Below are positions 1 to 8,900 of a stretch of DNA of 64,000 nt, piece after piece. The position numbers were made by a program, and so were the translations under genes. This DNA is from Cricetomys ansorgei (lineage: Eukaryota > Chordata > Mammalia > Rodentia > Nesomyidae). Numbering within the stretch: the first letter of the stretch is position 1; each line of letters starts with the position of its first letter. The stretch lies in NCBI GenBank assembly GCA_026225945.1, contig JAMJFZ010003163.1, forward strand, positions 25,022,501 to 25,086,500. The letters run 5' to 3'. The notes beneath the pieces were generated by a model that made no database searches, was not told the DNA's origin, and saw only the letters and a list, made by a program, of their open reading frames with translations.

Positions 1-189
1 CTCCTAGTCCTTGGGCCATTCCTGAGATAGATGAGGTGTATACTGTGTGGTCTCCATGCAGTGTCTCAGTCTTCTCAGAACACGCAGAGCAGCGTTGGGT
101 GAACTGGAACACAATAACCCTTACTTTGGGAGAGGAGCTACTGGGGGCTCTGAGCATGCCAGCAACTTGTCTATTTTTGTGTGTGGGGG

Positions 190-345
190 GGGTGTTTTGT
201 CTGCACCTGTGTATGTATGTATATCATGTGCATGTCTAGTACTCTCAAAGGCCAGAGAGGGCTTTAGATGTCCTGGGACTAGAGTCTCAGATGACCTGAG
301 CTTTGGGAATCGAACCCCTGTCCTCTGGAGAGCAGTCAGTGCCCT
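190..345 (-). mobile_element. B3/B2-like SINE fragment
   Basis: Reversed, it shows the tRNA-derived SINE order: ...gcagtcagtg ctctccagaggac, gggttcgattcc, then catgcacatgatatac near the tail. Confidence 0.6.
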
Positions 346-348
346 GAT

Positions 349-498
349 TTATTTTTGAGATAGGGTTTTGCTGTAGCCCTAGCTGGCCTGAAACTTGCTA
401 TGTAGACCAGACTGGGCTTAAATTCACAGAGACCCACCTGTCTCTGCCTAATGATCACTGGGATTGCCTAAAGGCATGTGCACCAACCTGCCCAGCTG
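349..498 (-). mobile_element. B1 SINE
   Basis: Antisense B1: ttttgagatagggtt, tagccctagctggcctgaaac, cagagacccacctgtctctgcct. Confidence 0.8.
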
Positions 499-786
499 TT
501 TTGATTGTGGATATGAGGTGCTGAGGGTGGAACCCAGGGGCCATGCACTAAGCCATACCCCTAGCCCTGACTGGCTGTTGTGGCCCTGTTCTGATTTCAT
601 GCACATGCTGTCCTTTGAATCATGACTCCTACCCAAGATATTTTGTGATCCTATAACTCTCAGCTCTCTCCCTGGGGCAAATGGCTATGAGCATAATCCT
701 CTTGGGGCTGCCTGGTAACCTGTGGGCCTACAGCTTGGCTGAGGATCAGTTCACACCTTCCCCTGCTCATTGCCCTACGCCCCCAG

Positions 787-926
787 GAGACCCAGGAGCT
801 GCAGAAGAAGCAGCAGTGGTACCAGGAGAACCAGATCTCCCTGACACAGGAGGACGAAGACCTGTACCTGAGCTACTGCTCTCAGGCCATGTTCAGGATC
901 CGCATCTTGGAACAGCGGCTCAATCG
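787..926 (+). CDS. Drc7: Drc7 penultimate coding exon
   Basis: The acceptor is cgcccccag at 778-786 and the donor gtaagg starts at 927. The exon has 140 nt and ends in phase 2. It encodes a Gln/Lys-rich, probably coiled-coil segment followed by the SQAMFRIRILEQRLN motif. Confidence 0.92.
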
Positions 927-1101
927 GTAAGGGGCAGAACCAGGAGGACTCCTGGGAACACGCTGGTGGCTTGGCTATCCCCTCACCTTCTCTTTCCTGG
1001 CTCTGCTCAGGCACAAAGAGCTGGCCCCACTGAAGTACCTGGCGCTGGAGGAAAAGCTCTACAAGGATCCACGCTTAGTAGACTTCGTGAAAGTCTGGTA
1101 G
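787..1101 (+). CDS. Drc7: Drc7 (Ccdc135) C-terminal coding exons, partial gene
   Basis: The last two coding exons of dynein regulatory complex subunit 7 are 787-926 and 1011-1101, separated by an 84-nt intron (donor gtaagg, acceptor ctgctcag). The exons join in phase 2 across an Arg codon. The protein includes QKKQQWYQENQ, then EDEDLYLSYCSQAMFRIRIL, then HKELAPLKYLALEEKLYKDP, and ends in VDFVKVW before TAG at 1099-1101. I recognise this as the conserved DRC7 C-terminus. The family is part of the nexin-dynein regulatory complex that links outer doublets and controls dynein activity in cilia and sperm flagella. The rest of the gene lies to the left of the window. Order Drc7, Katnb1, Kifc3 matches the mammalian arrangement (human 16q21), which supports the call. 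Confidence 0.93.
1011..1101 (+). CDS. Drc7: Drc7 last coding exon
   Basis: The exon opens after ctctgctcag and runs to TAG at 1099-1101. It encodes the C-terminal LALEEKLYKDP block. The 3'UTR continues to about 1260. Just after the stop, a short near-repeat of the final coding bases occurs (gacttcgtgaaagtctggta, then gactttgtgagagtct), a local duplication spanning the stop codon. Confidence 0.92.
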
Positions 1102-1242
1102 ACTTTGTGAGAGTCTTTGCTGCCCCTCATACAACCATGGCAGAAGCTGCCAGAGAATGGACTCCCTCCCTTCTCCCAGCCACTATGATCCCACACCAGC
1201 CACACTGCCACACCCTCTCCCCATCCCTCATGGTCCCCTTCA

Positions 1243-1248
1243 AATAAA
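1243..1248 (+). terminator. Drc7: Drc7 poly(A) signal AATAAA
   Basis: A canonical AATAAA lies 142 bp after the Drc7 stop codon, with a T-rich stretch (catttcttatttgcc) right after it. It is the expected 3' end of the Drc7 transcript. Confidence 0.8.
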
Positions 1249-1574
1249 CACATTTCTTATTTGCCATTTACACTTCAGTCCTCACGAGCCCAGTCCCCAC
1301 CACCCTCAGTCTTCTCTGTCATCTTCTCCGCTAGGATATCAGGTGTCTCCCTCTCCAGATAGTCCCACAGCCACCTGCCAGCATCTGCTTAGAGCTCAGT
1401 GTGGTGATGGTGAGACAGCTCATGAAGTGGGAGTGTCCTGGCCAAGGGGCACACCCCAAGATCGAGCAGGCTTGATATTAGGAGACAAGGGAATGAATCC
1501 AAGTTCCTCTTCCATGTACCACCTGTGAAATGGGGCTGGCCTCGTTTCCTGAAATAAATCTTAAAAGGCAGAGA

Positions 1575-1700
1575 AAGCTCGGTGTAGTAGTACATGTCGG
1601 TAATCCCAGCAGGAGGTGAAGGTAGAAGGATCTAACTTCAAGATCTGCCTCAGCTACATAGGGAATCTGAGGACATCCTGGGCTACATGAGACTCTTGTC
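1575..1700 (+). mobile_element. B1-like SINE, degenerate
   Basis: Shows cggtaatcccagca, ctcagctacatag and ctgggctacatgagactc in B1 order. Confidence 0.65.
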
Positions 1701-1718
1701 TTTTGTTTTGTTTGTTTT

Positions 1719-1852
1719 TTCCAGACAGGATTTCTCTGTGTAGCCCTGGCTGTTCTGGAATTCACTCTGCAGACCAGGCTGGCCTCCAACTCACAGAGAT
1801 CCACTGCCTCTGCCTCCTGAGTGCTAGCGTATGTCACCGCTACCCAGCAGAC
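1719..1852 (-). mobile_element. B1 SINE
   Basis: Antisense B1: gacaggatttctctgtgtag, agaccaggctggcctcc, cctgagtgct. It lies head to tail with the opposite-strand copy just before it. Confidence 0.85.
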
Positions 1853-1933
1853 ACTTTCCCTTAAAGAAAACAAAACAAAACAAAAAAACAAAAAAAGCAA
1901 AAAAACAAGAATAAAGTAAAGAAAACTTGGTCG

Positions 1934-2090
1934 GGGCTGCTGAGATGGCTCAATAGTTCAGAGCACTGGCTGCTCTTCTAGCGGTCCTGAGTTTGCAACC
2001 ATGGGATCTAATGCCCTCTTCTGGCTTGCAGGCATACATGCAGACAGAGCACATTAAAAAAATACATAAATTTTAAAAAAAGAAAAAGAA
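1934..2090 (+). mobile_element. B2-type SINE
   Basis: Shows ctgagatggctcaatag, gagcactggctgctcttc, tgccctcttctggc, ggcatacatgcagac and an A-rich tail. Confidence 0.8.
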
Positions 2091-2346
2091 AACCTTGCCA
2101 TTAATCTCAAGGGTATGATATAACCATTGCAAACGACCTCAGAGCAGCTATGGTTGCCTGCACAAGCGTGGCTAGACAATAGGCAGTCATGGATGAGGTA
2201 GGGGCTCACGGAGGGGTGTGGGGAGAGCCTGGACCTTCCTGTTTAACTACTGGCTACTGATGAATTCTGCTGGAGGGGCAGTCATCTTCTTCACTCAAAA
2301 GTGAGCCTACTAGGCTTCAATGCATAATCCCAAACCCATGGTTATA

Positions 2347-2445
2347 ACAGGGGCTCATTGTGGTGGCACAGGCCTTTAATCCTGGCTCTTGATCTAAGTC
2401 CCACCTCAGCCTCAGCCTGATCTACTACGCAGTGAGATCCTGAAT
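2347..2445 (+). mobile_element. B1-like SINE, strongly diverged
   Basis: Begins gtggtggcacaggcctttaa and later ctactacgcagtgagatcctg. Confidence 0.5.
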
Positions 2446-2573
2446 CAGAGAGAGGGGAGAAGAGGGGCGGGGTGGGGAGATGAGGGACAGAAACAGGATG
2501 AACTTGAAAGAGCCAAGAATGCTGAATCTTGCCTGATTCTTAGATAAGATTCACACCCACACCCCATTTGTGA

Positions 2574-2599
2574 GTGTGTGTGTATGTGTGCGCGCGCGC
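2574..2599. repeat. (TG)n(CG)5 simple repeat
   Basis: 26 bp of alternating purine-pyrimidine ending in five GC/CG steps. Confidence 0.9.
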
Positions 2600-2639
2600 T
2601 CAATGTGGTGGTAATAGTAACCCTACACTGTCACTATGC

Positions 2640-2958
2640 ATTCTGCTGTCACTCTTTACCTTATTCGCGGGTCTCTCTCACTGAACCTGGAGTTAGCATA
2701 ACAACCAGCAACCCTCCTGTCTCTGCTCCCCACAGCACTGGGGCTGCAGGCACCCATGCAGCCATGCCCAGATTTTTCGTGGGTGCTGAGGATTTGAACT
2801 CAGGTCCTCATTCTTGAACTGCAGTTGCTCTTACCCACTGAGCCATCTCTCTCCCTCCTAGGGAGCTTTTATTTCCAGTGTTGGAGATTGAACTTAGCGC
2901 CTCCTTCACACTAGTCAAAGCTCTCTGCCTACCACGGAGCTACATTTTTCCCTGTCTT
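2640..2958 (-). mobile_element. tRNA-derived rodent SINE pieces (B4/ID-like)
   Basis: Antisense tRNA-like ends occur twice: gctcttacccactgagccat near 2828 and ctgcctaccacggagctac near 2925. The subfamily is uncertain. Confidence 0.5.
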
Positions 2959-3165
2959 GTTCCTACTTAGAAGTCATGTGTATTGGGGATGATTAAGGTC
3001 ATTTTAATATAGTCTTCATGTTAGAAGATGAAGTTGTCTTAGCGGTGGTCACATTGATTATGTGACTGAGGGGCCTTAATGAACTTCATGCCCAGTGTTG
3101 TCATGATTCAAGCGTCATAGGTAGTGTTCAAATAGTTGTGCACAAACAAAGCAGATAATCAAGAA

Positions 3166-3222
3166 TTCGGCTTTATTTTTTTAATAATTTTTTAAAATAA
3201 TTTTTTAAATAATAAAATGTTG
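3166..3222. repeat. AT-rich low-complexity patch
   Basis: Runs of ttttttaa / aataatttttt over about 55 bp. Confidence 0.85.
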
Positions 3223-3389
3223 AGGAACAGTAAGCTACAAAGCTTTAATCGAATGTTATTCTTCAAATCCAGGTCTCTTAATTCCCAAATTCTACTCAGG
3301 GCTGACTTCCTAAAATAACGGGAGTCTGGTGGGTGTTTCTTGACCCTGCAGGCTTTGTACTCAGTAGGGATTTCTCATGCCTTGACTTT

Positions 3390-3478
3390 CAAGAACAAAG
3401 ATTCAAGTCCTAGAGCCTTTCTTCCAGATCTTTGGTCTTCTCGCCACAGCATCCGTTTCCTCATCTATAAATGAGGAA
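3390..3478 (+). mobile_element. MIR fragment, probable
   Basis: The core-like end tttcctcatctataaatgag matches the MIR phrase for this position. Confidence 0.5.
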
Positions 3479-3479
3479 T

Positions 3480-4640
3480 TCCTACCACTCGGGGCTGTGT
3501 GGAGCAGGACGGACGCAGCGGCCCCAGTGAGAGGCGAGCGGGAGGACAGACCGGCTGGAGGCTCCTCCTACACCGGGCTGGGACGAGCTCCTCCGCAGAG
3601 AGGGGCTCCCGACTCGGGTGGGTTAGGTGGCCTTCTCCACCGCACCCATCCCAGCCCGCCCGGCGAGTCTTTCTCTGGTTCCGTAGCTCCGCGAGTCTGT
3701 AAGACACCGACTCATCCCTCCTGTAACCCGTTCCCCCCGAGGCCGCCATCAGGGAGGCAGAGCCGAGGTGCCGATCCCAGCGCAGCCCAAGTCCCCAGAC
3801 CACGCGGGAAACACCCACAGGCTGAGGGCGGGGTCCCGGCGGCCCTGTTCCAAGATGGAAGATCTGCGACTTCACGCCGCTCCCGAAGTCCCTTTCCCAT
3901 TGGCTGTCCCGGAATCGGCTCTCCAATAACGCCGAGGTTGATTGGTCGGGCTAAGGCTACTGCCGAGACGATTGGTACAGCCGCATCGGACGCGGCTCGC
4001 GGATTTTTTTAAACAGCCGGGTTCCAGGAAGAGAAGGGAAAAGGGCGGAAAAAGCCAGTCCGAGTGATGGAGGATCTAAGGACACACAAACCCGCATTGG
4101 TTCTTTCGAGACCTGAGGGCGGTCCGTAAACGCTTCTTTCCCGTGATTAGTCCGAGTCACGGAAAGGAGGCGGGTAGTTAACGCAAATCGGCAGAAGCGC
4201 TTGCTTCCATTGGTCAATCCCCGAGGAAGGCGGAGCGTCCATGGCGACTGATTGGTGTAAGAAGTGGAGTGGGAGGGACTGTAGACCGAGGTTTTGTTGT
4301 GAGGGTCGGTTGTCAAGCAGCGACCAATCAGGGAAGAGGATGGAGGCAAGTGGGGGTCGCGCCTGGAGGGAAGCCTTGGCCTCCAGAGCTACAGCTGCAG
4401 GTAGAGTGGCCGCGGGGTCTCGGGGCAAGGGGAAGATGGCCCTGGGCTTCGCCGAGCCTGGCGGGGACAGTCGCGTCACCGGCAGAGAGCTCTGGGCCAG
4501 GGCAGGCTGGAGCCAGTGCCCCTCCAGACACGGGGACGGGGCGGTCAGGAGAGGCTGAGGGACCAGGGGCAGATTCGGGATGAGCGAGCGGGACGGATGT
4601 GGAGGCCGGAGAGGGAAGGCTAGTGGGCCGGAAGCAGAGC
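3480..4640 (+). promoter_or_regulatory. Katnb1: Katnb1 CpG-rich promoter with eight CCAAT boxes
   Basis: GC content and CpG density rise sharply here compared with both sides, and there are no SINEs. CCAAT cores in either orientation lie at 3899-3903, 3923-3927, 3941-3945, 3971-3975, 4096-4100, 4209-4213, 4251-4255 and 4324-4328. No convincing TATA box was found. CCAAT pentamers are the binding core of NF-Y, which is typical of TATA-less housekeeping and cell-cycle promoters. The start site cannot be fixed from sequence. The neighbour Drc7 is on the same strand and ends 2.2 kb away, so Katnb1 is the likely target. Confidence 0.75.
4330..4400 (+). other. Katnb1: Possible 3' part of Katnb1 non-coding exon 1
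   Basis: The best 5' splice site in the CpG region is gctgcag|gtagag with the donor at 4401. It would join to the exon that carries the start codon. The 5' limit of the exon is not visible, and other start sites or donors are possible. Confidence 0.4.
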
Positions 4641-5816
4641 TGAGGGTGTGCGGAGGACCGTGTCGGTTTGGGGCTCCACAAACGGGGGAGCAAATGAATG
4701 GGGGACTCTACTAGGAGTGGGAAGAGGGAAGTGAAGAGGGTCAGGCGAGGCGCGGTCAGCTTAGGGGAGCTCAGGATGTGTGGGAATGGGAGCACAGGCG
4801 ACAGGAGAAAGAGGGCGCCCCGAGAGGGCTCCTGGCCGTGGCTGTGGAAGGCTCCGTCCGTACTGTGGCCTTTTAGAACTGAGGAGTCATTCCTACTCGA
4901 GTCTAGACTGCAGACCCAATTCCCAGCTCTGTCCTTGAGAGTTGCAAGGGGTGGGCGTGGTTCCCTTACCAGGAGCTGGAGAAAGGGAGCGAGAGGATTG
5001 GACCCTCAGAGTCCCCTCGAAAATCCCCGCTACGGGAGGCCTTCACTGTCAGACTCTCTTCCTGTCAATCTCTTTATCAATCTCCTCTTCTCTTCTCTCT
5101 TCTCTGCCTTTCGGGTGCCTCACATGCGCCCCTAAACATAGCCTCAGACTCCATCCAAGAGCCCCATCCAATATATGAGGTTCAGTGATTATCAAAAATC
5201 TGTGTAAACTGCAAGCACGTGGTCGTCTCTGCTCCACTGACTCTGCAGACATTTAACACAGCCAGCACCCAGGAGCACTGTTCTAGGCCTCTAGGAAATT
5301 TGTCTTCCTTTCTTCCCCCCTCCCTCTTTGAGACAGGGGTCTCATTATGTAGACCAAACTGGCTTGAACTGACAGAGAGCCTCCTGCCTCTGCCTGGGCT
5401 TCTGACCCGGCTCAGCTACTCAGGGAAGGTCTTTTATCTTTGGACTCTACATCAAGAAGGTGCTCCAGGTCAGGTTTTCAGACCCAGTATGTACTGCAGC
5501 CCCAGGCCCCAGAAGCTTTGGTGGGTCTGTATCCAGCGGCCTCGGCGACCCAGGGAGCTGCTACTCTTCCCAAGCACTTCCCAACACACCGTCACCTCCG
5601 CTTGTATTCCAGCCCAGTGTTGAGCTGAGATGGCCCAAGCCTGACATTCCATGATCTGGAATCCTGACCGATGCGTACAGGCTGCTGCTTGACAGCGGAT
5701 GATCTGAACCACCGGGCAGTCCTGGGCCAGGAGAGGAGGACTCTCTGCCTGGATGTGTGGGAACTCCCTGCCAACTTGACTGTCCGATCTGGGGGGGACC
5801 CACCCCCACCCCACAG
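4401..5816 (+). other. Probable Katnb1 intron 1
   Basis: This is the stretch between the proposed first exon and the ATG exon. The left part is still CpG-rich. A degenerate antisense B1-like stretch lies at about 5318-5400. Nothing else was recognised. Confidence 0.4.
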
Positions 5817-5908
5817 AGAAAGCACAGTCCGTTTTGTGGGTGGGGTCTCAGGTGCCACCCCCTGAAGCATGGCCACCCCTGTGGTCACCAAGACTGCCTG
5901 GAAGTTGC
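5817..5908 (+). CDS. Katnb1: Katnb1 start-codon exon (coding from 5869)
   Basis: ATG at 5869-5871 sits in gaagcATGG and is followed by codons for [12 protein letters not shown]. The donor gtgagt begins at 5909. The exon ends after the first base of codon 14. Its 5' edge is uncertain: ccccacag ends at 5816, and a second possible acceptor (tctcag) ends at 5850. The part from 5817 to 5868 is 5'UTR. Confidence 0.88.
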
Positions 5909-8900
5909 GTGAGTACTTTTCCGTTTTCCTTGATCACACCGCCGTTTTTGTGGGCTGCTAGTTGCTCTGTCTCCTCTCCTTAGCACAGGGGAGAGACTCG
6001 AAGTCCTCGTTTGAGGGTTGACGAAGATGGAAGTCACACTGGGCCGGTGGTGTAATCCTTCAGAGGCTGAGTTGCCTCATCTGTACAGCAAAGTAACTGC
6101 ACCTGTGCTCTGTAGTTGCCCTGAGAGCCAAGTGAGATCATGCGCTTAGGAAAGCACCTTGTGAAGGATTTCCAGTCGGGCTGAGGGGCAGAGTGTTTTG
6201 AGAAAGGCCGAAAGGTGTTGTAGGAATGTCAGACATGTTCCAGGTCAGTTTTCCTCCATCAGATGAAAGTGTGTTGGGATGGGGGTGGAGGGAGGGTGCA
6301 CGAAGATGCTCTGATGTGTAATGGAGCAAAAGTAGTTCTGAATCCTTTAGTCAAAACTGTTACATTCTTCTTTTCCTTTTTCATGAGATAGGCTGACTCC
6401 ATAGCCTTGGCCGGCCTCGAACACATGCCTCAGCCTCCTGAGTGCTGGGATTAAAGGCCTGTGCCACCACGCCTGGCTCTTTCATAGTCTTAAAAAATAT
6501 TGAGGACCCCAAAGGGCTTTTGTTTATGAGAGTTATACTTATCCATATGTACTCCATTAGAAAACAGTACTGAGACGCATTCAAACCCGACAGTAGGGAT
6601 GATGTCATCGCATGTTGTGTGTCTTCTCAAAGACTCTTCTGGAACAAGTGAGCGAACCAAGGCCAGTACCATCCTAGTGTTTAATAGTCCTGTTCTTTTG
6701 AACCTTCTAAAAGGCTCTTGGTCCCTAGATCACGTTTGAAGGACCTGCATCTTGCCTCTGTGGGTTTCTCCCCAGCTGTGACTGGTTGTTACAGGTTTGA
6801 TATGCTATACCTGGTCCCGCTCTGCTGGTAACTGCCCCTGGGCTGTCTTCAGGCGTGGATAAGTAGACTCTGGGAAAAGCTGTCTTCTGGGCTCAGTTTC
6901 CTCGTTTGTAAAGTTAGAGATTGGGACCATTTTCAAGTTGTTCTCCAAAGCTCTAATATTCTGGGAAAACCCTGTTAATGGTACTCAAGACAGGTGTACT
7001 TTGGGTAGGGTGGTAAACCAGCTCTTTAATGGTTTGCCCTTCCTGAAGGTAGAACCAGGTGATGCTAGGAAGCAAGTGAGGACCAAAATATCCAAGGTCA
7101 TTGGAGAGTGGGGGCTCAGCCTCGGGAGGGCAACAGCACATCCGTCTCCAGTCCTGCTCCAACCCTGAGCCAGTATGTGTGCTTTGAATCAGTTAACCAA
7201 CTGATGGGAAGAGAGGGTGCCTGAGCAGCAAGTGCAGAGGCCCCAAGATAGGATGCTTTGTATATTGGAAGGACTTAAGGGTCTACCGTGGGGCTGCCAC
7301 AAGAAGCAAGTGATACCAGGTAGACCTAGAGAGTTCTGCAGGGGCACATGTCCACCAGGCCCTTGTCACCAAAGACCCCTGTTGCAGAAGTTTATTTTTA
7401 ATTATGTTTAAAATGGTTGTTTGTGCACTGTTGGGAAAAGGGCTGCCTAGGCCTTGGCATTTGTATTGTCTGCAGGTGTTGGCTTTATGTAAAAGATACT
7501 GGAATGTTAGTGATCTGCATGTAGTATCAATAGAACACCTAAGGCGCTTAGGTATCAATAAAAACTCCTGAGATGAGACGCTCAGGCTTCCCCTGTCCAG
7601 TATGGTGCTTGCCATGACAGGTAGTTCCCTCTGCTGAGGTCTGGTAGGATTTACTATGAAAATGCCTCCGTGTCTTCCTTGCTGAGCGACTCAGTAGGTA
7701 TACAACTACAGACCCCAAGCGCCCAAGTATTTAAGCAGCAGGCAGAATGTGATCAGGTAAGTTGAGGATCTGACAGTTTTTTGTGTGCAGAGGTTTATGG
7801 GTATATAGCCTGAGGCCAACACAGGCCAGGGCTTCTTGGGGCTCCAGGGTGTGGTGAGGATGAGACAGCTCTTGACCAGCGTGTGGTTGCTGAACCCCTG
7901 TCCTTTGTATCTTCCTCCTAGGATGTAAGTCCTTTCTTAGCACCTCTGGGCAGACCAAGAGCAATCCCCAGCTTTGGCTGAGATCGGTCAGGCTATACTG
8001 CTGGGGCTTGGGGAGGTGCTGTGAGCAGCAGCTGTCACCCAGCCTGCCAGGAGACACTGAAGAATTTGATCTGTTTGCACGAAAATCCAGTACCCACATG
8101 TGGGCCAGTGCTGTCCGGTGTTCTTTGAGCCTAGCTAGAGAAGGAGCCTTCTGTGAGGGCAGTGTATCCCTTTTGGTGGTGCCGTAGTGTCTTCCTGTCT
8201 GCACCAGCTCCAATCAGCCCCTGCTTAAAAAGGGGAGTCATCATGCCCCCACTCCCTGCCTGTGATTCTTCCAATTCCAGCCCCTTCCCAGGATCCTTCT
8301 GATCCCCCGGAGCCTGAAGGCAGGAAGCTCTCCTTCCACAGCCTCCCAGTGCCAGGCCTAGAGCAGATGCCTGGAAGTCCTGTCACACATCCGTGACTGT
8401 CTCTAGGTGTAGTCCGGAGGCTTGCTGAGATGGGACTCAGCCAGACTGTTCTCACTTTGCCTGGGGAGGGTGAGAGAGCAGATGCCCTGGGCTTTCTGAC
8501 AGTTCAGGGTCTGGCTGCAGAGTCAGGGCTGAGCCTCCAGAGCAGAGCTCTCAGGAACAGCTGCACTGCCCTCCTGCCTGAGTTAGACAGATAGATAAAG
8601 GTTTGTGGCTCAGGCTTGTGGGCAGCTGTCCCCAGGTATCCAGAGGACAACCGTGGTCGAGATGAGGACTGGAGCAAGCCCAACTCCCTAGGTCTTCCAG
8701 TACCTAGATAGAGGCGTCTGGGCTTACAAGAACTCTCACCCTAGTTAGGCCCTGCAGGGAGGTGTCACTTCAGAAGTTGTGTTTAAGGATGGAACCCTGG
8801 GGTCTTTGAAAGCCCAAGCTGTCTGACTTTCCGGGGCCATTGTCTCCTTATGGTCTGCAGCTCACACAAGAGCTACTGACACTGGGTAGAGTAGTACCTA

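Larger units (their letters stand above)
1..786. other. Drc7 intron (part), no exon seen
   Basis: This stretch lies upstream of the first recognisable Drc7 exon. It carries an antisense B3/B2-like SINE and an antisense B1. I see no further Drc7 exon. Confidence 0.6.
1262..3480. other. Drc7-Katnb1 intergenic region
   Basis: About 2.2 kb between the Drc7 poly(A) site and the Katnb1 CpG region. It is mostly SINE copies in both orientations, a short (TG)/(CG) run and an AT-rich patch. No gene was seen. Confidence 0.7.

Noticed and set aside
3480..4100. Bidirectional promoter with an unknown minus-strand gene
   Set aside because: Minus-strand frames here have no splice or domain support. The nearest gene to the left is on the same strand as Katnb1.
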